DNA of 37,464 nt, from contig NZ_AKIV01000003.1 in assembly GCF_000282655.1 (NCBI RefSeq), positions 1 through 37,464 of the forward strand. Direction: 5' to 3'. Origin of the DNA: Polaromonas sp. CF318 (GTDB lineage Bacteria > Pseudomonadota > Gammaproteobacteria > Burkholderiales > Burkholderiaceae_C). Shown here one piece after another: positions 8,887-16,290 of the stretch. The position numbers were made by a program, and so were the translations under genes. Every line of letters begins with the position of its first letter. The first letter of the stretch is position 1. Under the pieces are notes generated by a model. The model made no database searches. It was not told where the DNA came from and worked only from the letters and a program-made list of their open reading frames with translations.

Positions 8887-10326
8887 TCAAAATTGAAAGT
8901 AGAGGAATTCTGATTTTTTATCAAGCATCAGAAGACAAATCCACAGTGACAAGCCCACAAGCCATGGCGTCGCCGAGCTCAGGGCCCGCGCGGTGCCCGA
9001 TGTTGCCGGAGCGGAGAGTTTGCTGACTATTTCGTTGCTGTTTGGAAGGCCCCAGGCGATCACCAGCCCTGCTGCGATTCCGACGGTGTTGCTGAAATTG
9101 GAGACCAGCGTTGAGCCACTCCCAAGCCCAAACATTGCGGAAAGGACCGTCCAGGCTGAAGTCAAGTCCTGCGCCCTGAAGAAAACCCATGCAATGGCGA
9201 CAAGAAGAAAGACAAATAGGCGCTGTAGAGCCGCCATCAGTTGACCGTCAAGGAGATGGAGCGCATGGCGGAACCGGGCTGCCAGCAGGTGATTTGTTAT
9301 CAAATAAGCACCATGCAATGCTCCCCACACAAGGAAGGTCCAATTTGCGCCGTGCCACAGGCCGCCCAGTAGCATGGTGATGCCCAGATTCAGGTATCGC
9401 CGGAACTCTCCGTGCCGGTTGCCGCCGAGAGGGATATATAGATAGTCGCGAAGAAACTCTGACAGCGTGATGTGCCATCGCCTCCAGAAATCGATGATCG
9501 AACGGGACTTGTAGGGGGAGTTGAAATTGATCGGGAGTTCGATGCCAAAACATCTGGATGCGCCCACCGCCATGTCTGAGTACGCGGAGAAGTCGAAATA
9601 GAGCTGGAGCGTGTATGCCAACGTTCCGCACCAAGCGTCGGCAGCCGACATTGAAGATGCGGATGCCGCCAGGTCAAAAACCGGAGTTGCATAAAGGCTG
9701 AAATTGTCCGCAAGGAAAATTTTCTTGGCGAGTCCGATCACGAACAGCGTCAATCCGCTAGAGAACGTCGCGCTGTTGACGCGCAGGGTCAGGCCAGAGT
9801 CAAACTGCGACATGACTTGCTTGTGATGGATTAGCGGCCCTGCGATCAGGTGGGGAAAGTAAGTTACAAACAGCGCGTAGCGGACAAAACTTTTTTCGTT
9901 GGCCAACCTGCGATAGGTGTCTGTGAGAAAAGCTATTTGCGTGAAAGTGAAAAATGAGATCCCAAGGGGTAAGGCAACGGATGCGGTTGGCCAGTGCAGA
10001 CCGGTCCTTTCCAACTCATGGACAAAGAAATTCCAATATTTGTAATAGCCCAGCAGTGTGAGATTGGCGGTAATGCCCATTACGAGCAGGAGCAGGCGAA
10101 GCCTGTCTGATTTGCTGCGACTTATAAAAAAACCAGTGAAAAAGTTGGCGGTAAAAGACGCCACAACGAGCACCAGATATCGCTTGTCCCACCATCCATA
10201 GAACGCAAGCGAGGCAATGGTCAGCCAGACCAAGGCGAACTGCAGGTTGCGATTCAGGCTTGCCCGGAAAACAAGAAACACCAACGGAAAGAAGATTAGG
10301 ATGAATCCGTAGCTATTGAAGAGCAT
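8887..10326 (-). CDS. MBOAT family O-acyltransferase, AlgI-like (479 aa)
   Basis: Polytopic inner-membrane acyltransferase of the AlgI/DltB branch. The N-terminal 'MLFNSYGFILIFFPLVF' is typical. Core motifs are 'YYKYWNFF' (94-101), 'LPLGISFFTF' (119-128), 'FPHLIAGPL' (157-165), 'LYFDFSAYSDMA' (242-253), 'DFWRRWHITLS' (279-289) and 'GGLWHGANW' (321-329). His325 corresponds to the invariant MBOAT histidine, and His285 and His338 are also conserved-type positions. It transfers acyl groups from a cytoplasmic donor toward periplasmic glycan acceptors with SGNH-like partners, two of which follow directly. Base composition is lower than the surroundings: 26 of 60 bases are G or C at 9901-9960, against 40 of 60 in argB at 26281-26340. 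This suggests separate ancestry for the cassette. Confidence 0.93.
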   Translation of the reverse strand: MLFNSYGFILIFFPLVFLVFRASLNRNLQFALVWLTIASLAFYGWWDKRYLVLVVASFTANFFTGFFISRSKSDRLRLLLLVMGITANLTLLGYYKYWNFFVHELERTGLHWPTASVALPLGISFFTFTQIAFLTDTYRRLANEKSFVRYALFVTYFPHLIAGPLIHHKQVMSQFDSGLTLRVNSATFSSGLTLFVIGLAKKIFLADNFSLYATPVFDLAASASSMSAADAWCGTLAYTLQLYFDFSAYSDMAVGASRCFGIELPINFNSPYKSRSIIDFWRRWHITLSEFLRDYLYIPLGGNRHGEFRRYLNLGITMLLGGLWHGANWTFLVWGALHGAYLITNHLLAARFRHALHLLDGQLMAALQRLFVFLLVAIAWVFFRAQDLTSAWTVLSAMFGLGSGSTLVSNFSNTVGIAAGLVIAWGLPNSNEIVSKLSAPATSGTARALSSATPWLVGLSLWICLLMLDKKSEFLYFQF

Positions 10327-10343
10327 GGGTCTTGGCCCGATGG

Positions 10344-10368
10344 ATAGAGCAAATCAAGCTTGCTCTAT
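10344..10368. promoter_or_regulatory. Perfect 9-bp inverted repeat upstream of the MBOAT gene
   Basis: ATAGAGCAA (10344-10352) and TTGCTCTAT (10360-10368) are exact reverse complements around a 7-nt loop. They lie 18 bp upstream of the MBOAT start in the 134-bp gap after the propeller-like gene. No T-run follows in either direction, so an operator or an RNA stem in the leader is more likely than an intrinsic terminator. Function unknown. Confidence 0.5.
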
Positions 10369-10460
10369 GGATGGAAAAAGCTAAGGGATTTAGCCCGTGA
10401 TGGGATGCGCTGGACGTTCAGGTCCTGGTCCGGGTGGCGTTGCATGGGTGGATGCCGCGA

Positions 10461-11750
10461 TCAAGCCGGCGTGAAGCAAAAAACCTTCGCAGCCCCCCTA
10501 TGCCCGGCGGTGGAGGCATACAGCCTCTCGCCGTCGGTGCACAGCCGGTAAACCCACCAGCCCCCGTCACCTGATCCCGGCTGGCCCAGTTCGGGCGGCC
10601 CGACCGGGCGCCAGCCATGGCTGTCGTCCAGCATCCAGACCTGCGCGGGGCGGCGCGTGCCGTGCCCTGTGGCCACCACCAGCCGGCCCTTGTAAACAAT
10701 CGCGTCGTTCATGATGAGCGATTCGGCCATCAGGGCGGGTGTTGCGCCCACCGCCAGCGGCCCCCAGCGCTCGCCGTCGAACAGCCACACGCTGGAGGCG
10801 CCCTTGGGCGTGTCTTCGGGCCGCGACACGGTGGCCACCAGGCATTCGCCGAAGACGGCCAGGCTGAGCACAAAAGGCAGGCCTTCGCGCGCCCAGCTGC
10901 CGCGGATCCCGGCGCCCCCCACTTTTTCCCAGGACGTTCCGTCATAGCGCCAGACCGCGCTGGCGGGGCCGGTGAGCCTGCCGGTGCCGGTGCCGGCATA
11001 GAGCATGCCCTTGAAGGCAATCAGGCAGTAAATGGTGCGCACCCCCGCGCCCCAGCCGCCTTCGGGGTCCGGCAGGTAAGTCCATTGATCGTCCGCGCCC
11101 AACTGGGCGACGCGCGGATGCCCCCATTGGCCCATCACGACCTGCCCCTTCCATGACGCAAAGCTATAGGGCCCGCACTTTTCGCCCAGGGCCAGGCCGT
11201 GGCTGATGTGCGTCCACTGGCTGTCGGACAGGCGCCAGACGCCGGTTTTTTCGGCGGCCAGCAGCGTGTTGTCATCCACGCTGAAAAGATGGTCGACGAA
11301 GGAGTCGTCCGCCCGCCAGGACCCGGCCAGGTCGCCGCCCACCTGGGCGCAGGCCTCATCGGAGAGGCGCCACACCTGGCCGCCGGGGCCGTCGGCCTTG
11401 GGGCCGGTCAGGCTTGCATGCAAAGCCCCGCGGTGCATGGCCAGGCCGCGCACCTTGTAAAAGGCATCCACCGGCCAGCCACGGCCGCCGCCGTCGCCGG
11501 CGAGCACGGTCCAGGCGCCGTTGGCAAACGGCGACGCGCCGGAGGCCGATGGCAATGCGGGTGTCTGGCCTGCCATCTGCATCTGGTAGCCGAGCTCGCG
11601 CTCCAGGCTCATGGTTTCCACCGCACGGGCGGCGGCGCGCAGCTGCCTGAATTCGGCGCGCAGGCGGGGTAGCCAGCGGCGCAACAGGGCGGCGGCCAGC
11701 AGGAGGCCGCAGACGGCGGCGAGGATGGGCAGGAGCCATAGCAAGGTCAT
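10461..11750 (-). CDS. Membrane-anchored seven-repeat beta-propeller-like protein (429 aa)
   Basis: A single N-terminal membrane helix (about residues 3-23) is followed by a charged helical linker (24-60) and then a repetitive domain. The repeat carries a strand of the form V-W-R/L-x-D-x-x-W, preceded by a hydrophobic 'LYAGT'/'LVVAT' strand. Copies begin at V126, V171, near V214, V266, V321, V371 and V423, a spacing of 42-55 residues that suggests a seven-bladed propeller. No catalytic residues are evident. The ATG at 11750 overlaps the upstream TGA (ATGA); the open frame continues to 12008 inside the upstream gene and was not used. Within the operon it could be a periplasmic glycan-binding or scaffold protein for export or acylation. 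I do not recognise a named family. Confidence 0.75.
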   Translation of the reverse strand: MTLLWLLPILAAVCGLLLAAALLRRWLPRLRAEFRQLRAAARAVETMSLERELGYQMQMAGQTPALPSASGASPFANGAWTVLAGDGGGRGWPVDAFYKVRGLAMHRGALHASLTGPKADGPGGQVWRLSDEACAQVGGDLAGSWRADDSFVDHLFSVDDNTLLAAEKTGVWRLSDSQWTHISHGLALGEKCGPYSFASWKGQVVMGQWGHPRVAQLGADDQWTYLPDPEGGWGAGVRTIYCLIAFKGMLYAGTGTGRLTGPASAVWRYDGTSWEKVGGAGIRGSWAREGLPFVLSLAVFGECLVATVSRPEDTPKGASSVWLFDGERWGPLAVGATPALMAESLIMNDAIVYKGRLVVATGHGTRRPAQVWMLDDSHGWRPVGPPELGQPGSGDGGWWVYRLCTDGERLYASTAGHRGAAKVFCFTPA

Positions 11751-13537
11751 GGGTGTACCGCCTCGGTCGGGGCTATTGGGTTGATCAGAAAGGATGCAAG
11801 CTGCGCCACCCCGGGTGTCGCTGCATCGAAAGCATACGCCGCGGCCGGTCGCTCGCCGTCGCCGCTGGCGCGCATGGCGTCGCGAATGCCCGCCAGCATG
11901 GCGGGAAGCGCGGCCGCGTCGCGCACGGCGTAAACGCTGTCGTTCAATGTGCCCGCGGGCGGGGCTTCCTGGGCCGGGAACTGGGTATAGCGATCCGCGC
12001 TTCCCCACAGCAGCACGTGTTTGCCCATCTGCAGAGCCTGTTCAACCGTGGTGGAGAAGTGGGCGACCAGCAGGTCGCTGTCCGCGAGTTGCTCAAGAAA
12101 TTCCTGTTCGACGCCGCAGACCACCACATTGCGGCGATGGCCCAGCCGGGAGAGGACGACTTGCGAGTCGACTTCGCGCTTGGGCCTCACGCGTATCGTC
12201 AGCTCGACACCGTCCAGCTGCTCCACCGCATCGGCCAATGCCGACAAGCCGTCCATGTACTCGTCGGCGGTTTCGGCGATCCAGGGAAAGAAGTCCGACC
12301 AGTTCTGGTAATTCCCCGCGTGCAGGATGCGCAGGGGCTCGCCGGGCTGGCGGCGCTTTGGGGCGGTGGGGTAGGCCAGCCGCACATCGTATTTGCGCGC
12401 CATGCCGTGGAATTCCCGTTTGCCGGTGACGGGCGACCAGAGCGCCGCCACATCCACAAGGCGGTTGCAGGTCCGCTGGCTGAAAAGGACATCGAGCACC
12501 GCCGCGGCCGTCGGTGATTCGGAAGGCGGGTTGGAATTGTGGTTAAAGATGACCCGGGCCGCGCCGGCGTTCCCCGCTGCTTCCATCAGGGAGGCGGAGA
12601 TCCATGAATTGGCCTCGTAGCTGGTGGCGCTGGGCGCAGCCAGCATGCGCATCAGTTCGCCGCCTCGGGCCGTGATGGCCAGCATGACCGGGATCACCTG
12701 GGCGAAATACGGCTGGTAGAGCTTCCACGCCGAGCGGACTTTTTCGTCGCCCAGGGCTTGGCCGATAGCTTCGAGTGTTGCCAGCACCTGCCGCACGCGC
12801 GGCGCATCGGGATGCAGCGGCGGGATCGCGAAAGTGCGTGCCGGGCCGCGATTTTGATGCTCCCTGAACAGGTCGGCGTAGTCGTTCCATGCGCCCTTGG
12901 TGGGCTGGAACACCGCTATTGTTGCGCCCTCGTTCTTGAGCGCCTGGCGCAGGCCGTTCTTGAGCTTGGGGGAGGGGGCGGCCACCCATTTCCCGCCGAG
13001 GCCGGAGGCGACGCGGACCGAGGTGCTGCTCAACCAGGCGTAGAGCCAGGGCCACGGCGGGCGGGCGCCGGCGATAAAGTGGGCCTGGCCGTAGCTCCAG
13101 ATTCTCGGCAGCATGGCGTGATGAAGGGCGGCCCAGTCGTCGGCCTCGACCCAGGCGCCGGAGCGGTTGCGGACCCGCCAGGGCCCTGGGGGCAGGGTTT
13201 CATGCAACCGGTGGACGAGGCTGGCATGGCCCCAGAGTGACTGCCTCGCCATCAAGGCCACCGACGGCGGCAGTCCGGCTGAGGCGGCGGCGCCGTCAAA
13301 ATCGCGCAGTGCGGCGCCGGCCGCGGCAACACATTTTTCGTGCCCCTGGCGGGAAAAGGCCGGGATGGTACCTTGGACCGCGATACCCGCTTCACGAGCG
13401 GCGAAGAGCGCCGAGGGGGAGAGCGCCACTGCCGCGGCTCCCGCGGGCAAGGGCGGCGCCAGCAGCACGTCCTCGCGGTCGAAAAAAACGACGGTGACGG
13501 CCTTGTCCACGGGGTGCTGCAAGGCCGTGTCAGGCAA
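11747..13537 (-). CDS. Large capsule-type GT-B-like protein (596 aa)
   Basis: Predicted cytoplasmic protein whose C-terminal half resembles the GT-B-like capsule proteins elsewhere in the operon. It has 'ILHAGNYQNWSDF', 'TIRVRPKRE' in place of the usual HPr/k element, and 'DLLVAHFSTTVEQALQMGKH' matching the SSTxSWAxxxG block. The Ser/Thr turn and following Gly are kept, while His-Pro is replaced by Arg-Pro. The N-terminal 250 residues are not recognised. The likely start is a TTG at 13537 overlapping the upstream stop; an in-frame GTG at 13510 is an alternative, and neither has a convincing ribosome-binding site. It probably acts in glycan assembly; substrate and even catalysis are uncertain. 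Confidence 0.7.
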   Translation of the reverse strand: MPDTALQHPVDKAVTVVFFDREDVLLAPPLPAGAAAVALSPSALFAAREAGIAVQGTIPAFSRQGHEKCVAAAGAALRDFDGAAASAGLPPSVALMARQSLWGHASLVHRLHETLPPGPWRVRNRSGAWVEADDWAALHHAMLPRIWSYGQAHFIAGARPPWPWLYAWLSSTSVRVASGLGGKWVAAPSPKLKNGLRQALKNEGATIAVFQPTKGAWNDYADLFREHQNRGPARTFAIPPLHPDAPRVRQVLATLEAIGQALGDEKVRSAWKLYQPYFAQVIPVMLAITARGGELMRMLAAPSATSYEANSWISASLMEAAGNAGAARVIFNHNSNPPSESPTAAAVLDVLFSQRTCNRLVDVAALWSPVTGKREFHGMARKYDVRLAYPTAPKRRQPGEPLRILHAGNYQNWSDFFPWIAETADEYMDGLSALADAVEQLDGVELTIRVRPKREVDSQVVLSRLGHRRNVVVCGVEQEFLEQLADSDLLVAHFSTTVEQALQMGKHVLLWGSADRYTQFPAQEAPPAGTLNDSVYAVRDAAALPAMLAGIRDAMRASGDGERPAAAYAFDAATPGVAQLASFLINPIAPTEAVHP

Positions 13538-14345
13538 AGAGTTTCTTGACCTGGTTGAGAAATCCGCCTTTTTTCAGGAACAACTCAGTGGGCAGGGACA
13601 ACGGTTTGTCGGTGATCTGCTTGCCGGCGATTGCCGGCGTCCAGAACAGCACGTCGCGGCCGGTGTTGGAGTACTCGCGCTGCTCGACGCCGTGGAAGGA
13701 ATGGTCGCACTTCATGAAGAACAGCATGGAGTTGGGAACGTACTCGGCCGTGTACGCGACCTCGAAGTCGGCGTATTCAAAGCGCTCGGAGTCCCAGTCG
13801 GTGAAGGCTGGGTTGCGGGCCCGGTAGAAGCTGGTGCCGAAGGGCTTCTGGGCTTCATCCTTGGGCAGGTAAAAAGCGCCCACAATGGTTTTGCTGCCCG
13901 AGTCGGTGTGCGGCGAGATGGCGAAGTTGGAATAGTCGCGCACCAAGAGGCTTCGGGGTTCGATGCGAACCGTGGAGGGGCTGGTCGCCGCTTTCTTCAG
14001 CTGCTCTTTCCGGTAAGAGGCGTTGACGTCCAGGAAGGGTTGGAATTTGGCGGCGATTTTGTCCAGGAATTCCTGGGAGTGAATCCAGGCTTCGAATTCC
14101 TCCCAGATCGCGCGGCCGCCCTCGGGGAATTTATCCAGGGTTTTCCGGGAAAGATCCAGGCCCAGGCGCGATTCATAGGGCGCGGGGAAGCGGTCGTAGC
14201 TTTCGTTGACCGGCAGCCCGGCAATGAGTTTTTCGTAGTACTGCGCCGGCAGCACGTCACACATATAAAAGTAAGGGAAGGGGTCGGTGACGATCGCCAC
14301 TTTTTCGAGATTGGCGTAGAGATGGTCTTTGATTTCGTTGTTCAT
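13530..14345 (-). CDS. 2OG-Fe(II) oxygenase (271 aa)
   Basis: Double-stranded beta-helix oxygenase of the prolyl-hydroxylase-like type, distinct from the PhyH gene in the same operon. With the ATG at 14345, the iron ligands are H146-x-D148 ('ISPHTDSG') and the distal H218 ('HSFHGVEQ'). R230 in 'GRDVLFW' is placed to bind 2-oxoglutarate. 'DPFPYFYMCDVLP' near the N-terminus is typical of family members found in polysaccharide clusters. A GTG four codons upstream (14357) is possible, but the ATG is preferred. Expected chemistry is hydroxylation of a sugar, sugar-linked group or protein side chain; the substrate is unknown. A 79-bp gap with an octamer repeat separates it from the acyltransferase gene upstream. 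Confidence 0.85.
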   Translation of the reverse strand: MNNEIKDHLYANLEKVAIVTDPFPYFYMCDVLPAQYYEKLIAGLPVNESYDRFPAPYESRLGLDLSRKTLDKFPEGGRAIWEEFEAWIHSQEFLDKIAAKFQPFLDVNASYRKEQLKKAATSPSTVRIEPRSLLVRDYSNFAISPHTDSGSKTIVGAFYLPKDEAQKPFGTSFYRARNPAFTDWDSERFEYADFEVAYTAEYVPNSMLFFMKCDHSFHGVEQREYSNTGRDVLFWTPAIAGKQITDKPLSLPTELFLKKGGFLNQVKKLFA

Positions 14346-14360
14346 GACAGCACTCACTGG

Positions 14361-14384
14361 GTCAATATGTCAATGGGTCAATGG
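14361..14384. repeat. Octamer tandem repeat, three units
   Basis: Three consecutive 8-bp units, GTCAATAT, GTCAATGG and GTCAATGG, begin at 14361, 14369 and 14377. They lie 16-39 bp upstream of the oxygenase start at 14345, where a change in copy number could alter leader spacing. Only three units are present. Confidence 0.6.
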
Positions 14385-14424
14385 GAATAGGTAGAGGGGA
14401 TTTTGGGGCCGGCGGCAAGTCGCC

Positions 14425-15066
14425 CTATTCCTGGCCGGCCTCGGGTTGCGATTCAAAGCGGTTGCTGACGACACGGGCCGGCGAACCGACCGCCACCGAA
14501 CCGGGCGGCAGGGACTTGTGCACCACCGTGCCCGCGCCCAGCACGCAGCCTTTTCCGATTGTGACGCCGTCCAGGATGCGGCAGCCGGCCCCCATCCAGA
14601 CGTCATCCTCGATCTTGATCCCGCTCTTCGTCAAGCCCTGCTCCCGGATGGCGACCGTCGTGTCCTCAAACCGGTGGTTGGCGGGAATGATGACGGTATG
14701 CCCGGCGATGCGGACATCGTTGCCGATCTCGCAGCCGCCGTGGCCGTGCACCAGCGAATAGGCCTGCACCGTGCAGTTCTGCCCGATGGTGACGAAGCCG
14801 CCCTTTTTGCCGGTGTGGACCATGGCGCCGGGCCCGATGTAGGAACTGTCGCCGATGCGGATTTTTCCGGTCTTGTGGCAATGGATGATCGCGTGGGCGT
14901 CAATGATGACGTTGCGGCCGAACTCCACGTTTTCAGGAAAGCCGGTGAAGATGGCGGTGGGGTGAATGCGCACGCTGTCGTCGCAGCGGGGCACGCGCAT
15001 CGGCCAGAACAGCCATTGCATGCGCCGCAGCCAGAATCCGAGGCGGGAATTTCGGGGTATCAGCAA
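14425..15066 (-). CDS. Hexapeptide-repeat (left-handed beta-helix) acyltransferase (213 aa)
   Basis: Cytoplasmic acetyltransferase of the LbH family, WcaF/maltose-acetyltransferase-like. Hexapeptide turns run from about residue 35 to 195 (for example 'VEFGRNVII', 'IRIGDSSYIG', 'VTIGQNCTV', 'VWMGAGCRI', 'VTIGKGCVLGAGTVV'). The candidate catalytic His131 sits in 'PANHRFED', and the C-terminal 'GSPARVV' is the usual coil end. The start is taken as a TTG at 15066: a GGAG lies 6 nt upstream, and the next ATG (15021) would cut into a conserved-looking basic N-terminus. The gene overlaps the end of the Wzt gene by 7 bp. It likely acetylates a sugar precursor or a lipid-linked sugar before export. 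Confidence 0.85.
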   Translation of the reverse strand: MLIPRNSRLGFWLRRMQWLFWPMRVPRCDDSVRIHPTAIFTGFPENVEFGRNVIIDAHAIIHCHKTGKIRIGDSSYIGPGAMVHTGKKGGFVTIGQNCTVQAYSLVHGHGGCEIGNDVRIAGHTVIIPANHRFEDTTVAIREQGLTKSGIKIEDDVWMGAGCRILDGVTIGKGCVLGAGTVVHKSLPPGSVAVGSPARVVSNRFESQPEAGQE

Positions 15067-16283
15067 TTGGAACTCCAGTCCTGGTCCACGTGAAATGACC
15101 CGATCTGGTAGGTCTTGTGGGCGAAATAGTCACCCGCCATGACGGTGAAGGCCAGTGCCTGGTTGACCTTGTCTTCGAGGTAGCCATTGGCCCAGAGCGA
15201 GACGTCGGCCGTGTATTCACCGGACATCAAGGCCAGCTTGGGAATGGTGCAGCGGGCTTCTCCGGTGGTGCCGTCAAAGGCCAGTTCCTGGCCGGGGGAT
15301 TCGTTGGTCAGCAGGGCCACAATGCGGTCCATGTTGTCGCGGATCGAGAAGCGCGCCACGAGTTTTTCCTGTACCGGTTCTTTGGACGCGATGGAAAAAA
15401 CGATGCTGGCGGGGCGCCCCGTGGAGGGAGGGCGGCCGGCATCATCGCCAATCGTCAAATCCGTGATGCGCAAATTGCCCTTGCCGCTTCGGTCTTTTCT
15501 GCTGCCGATGCCCGAAACGGTGGCCTGCGTGGTGGAGGCCAGGTAGGAGGAGACCACTTCCGACGCGGGCCCGTCCAGCTTCATCTGGCCCGACTCCAGC
15601 CAGATGGCGCGCGTGCAAAGCGACTGGATGGCTTCCATCTGGTGGCTGACGAACAGCACGGTGCGCCCCTCGGAGGCGACCGTGTTCATCCTTCCCAGGC
15701 ATTTGCGCTGGAATTCGGCGTCGCCCACGGCGAGGACTTCGTCGATGACGAGGATTTCCGGGTCCAGGTGCGCAGCCACCGCAAAGCCGAGCCTGACGCG
15801 CATGCCGCTGGAATACCTTTTGACGGGGGTGTCCAGAAATTCCTCAACGCCCGAAAACGCGACGATCTCGTCGAACTTGCGGCCGACCTCGCGGTGCGTC
15901 ATGCCCAGCAGCACGCCGTTCATGTAGATGTTTTCACGGCCTGTCAGTTCGGGGTGGAAACCGGTACCCACTTCCAGCAGGGAGCCGATACGGCCGCGGA
16001 CCCTGATTTCACCTTCGTCGGGTGTGGTGATGCGGCTCAGCAGCTTGAGCAGCGTGCTTTTGCCGGCGCCGTTGCGGCCGACAATTCCAAGCACCTCCCC
16101 CTCCTTGAGTTCAAAGGAGATATGGCGCAGTGCCCAGAAGCCCTTATCGTCTTCCTGCGCATCCGCCGCGCGCTTGCGCGAGAAAAGGCCGGCGACGCTG
16201 TCGCGCAGGGTCTGGTAGGGCGCCATGCCGCCCAGCCTGTATTGTTTGCCAACGTCGTCAAGTCGCAGTATCGAAGCAGTCAT
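15060..16283 (-). CDS. wzt: ABC polysaccharide exporter ATPase with C-terminal glycan-recognition domain (Wzt)
   Basis: ATPase of the O-antigen/teichoic-acid ABC-2 export family. Walker A is 'GRNGAGKST' (69-77), the signature 'YSSGMRVRLG' starts near 157, Walker B is 'ILVIDEVLAVGD' (177-188) and the switch His is H214 ('FVSHQ'). Residues from about 265 to 407 form an extra domain ('LRITDLTIGDDAG' through 'GSFHVDQDWSS') in the position of Wzt-C, which in some systems binds the modified non-reducing end of the finished glycan. The ATG at 16283 (MTASILRLDD) is chosen over an upstream in-frame start that would overlap the permease gene. It pairs with the permease 7 bp upstream. Total length 407 aa suits a Wzt with a recognition domain. 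Confidence 0.93.
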   Translation of the reverse strand: MTASILRLDDVGKQYRLGGMAPYQTLRDSVAGLFSRKRAADAQEDDKGFWALRHISFELKEGEVLGIVGRNGAGKSTLLKLLSRITTPDEGEIRVRGRIGSLLEVGTGFHPELTGRENIYMNGVLLGMTHREVGRKFDEIVAFSGVEEFLDTPVKRYSSGMRVRLGFAVAAHLDPEILVIDEVLAVGDAEFQRKCLGRMNTVASEGRTVLFVSHQMEAIQSLCTRAIWLESGQMKLDGPASEVVSSYLASTTQATVSGIGSRKDRSGKGNLRITDLTIGDDAGRPPSTGRPASIVFSIASKEPVQEKLVARFSIRDNMDRIVALLTNESPGQELAFDGTTGEARCTIPKLALMSGEYTADVSLWANGYLEDKVNQALAFTVMAGDYFAHKTYQIGSFHVDQDWSSNC

Positions 16284-16290
16284 CTGAATC

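Noticed and set aside
10344..10368. Rho-independent terminator after the propeller-like gene
   Set aside because: The stem is good, but neither strand has a T-run after it, and genes on both sides read the same way as one operon.
14361..14384. CRISPR-like or long variable tandem array
   Set aside because: Only three 8-bp units, with no spacers. No CRISPR-type repeat was seen anywhere in the window.
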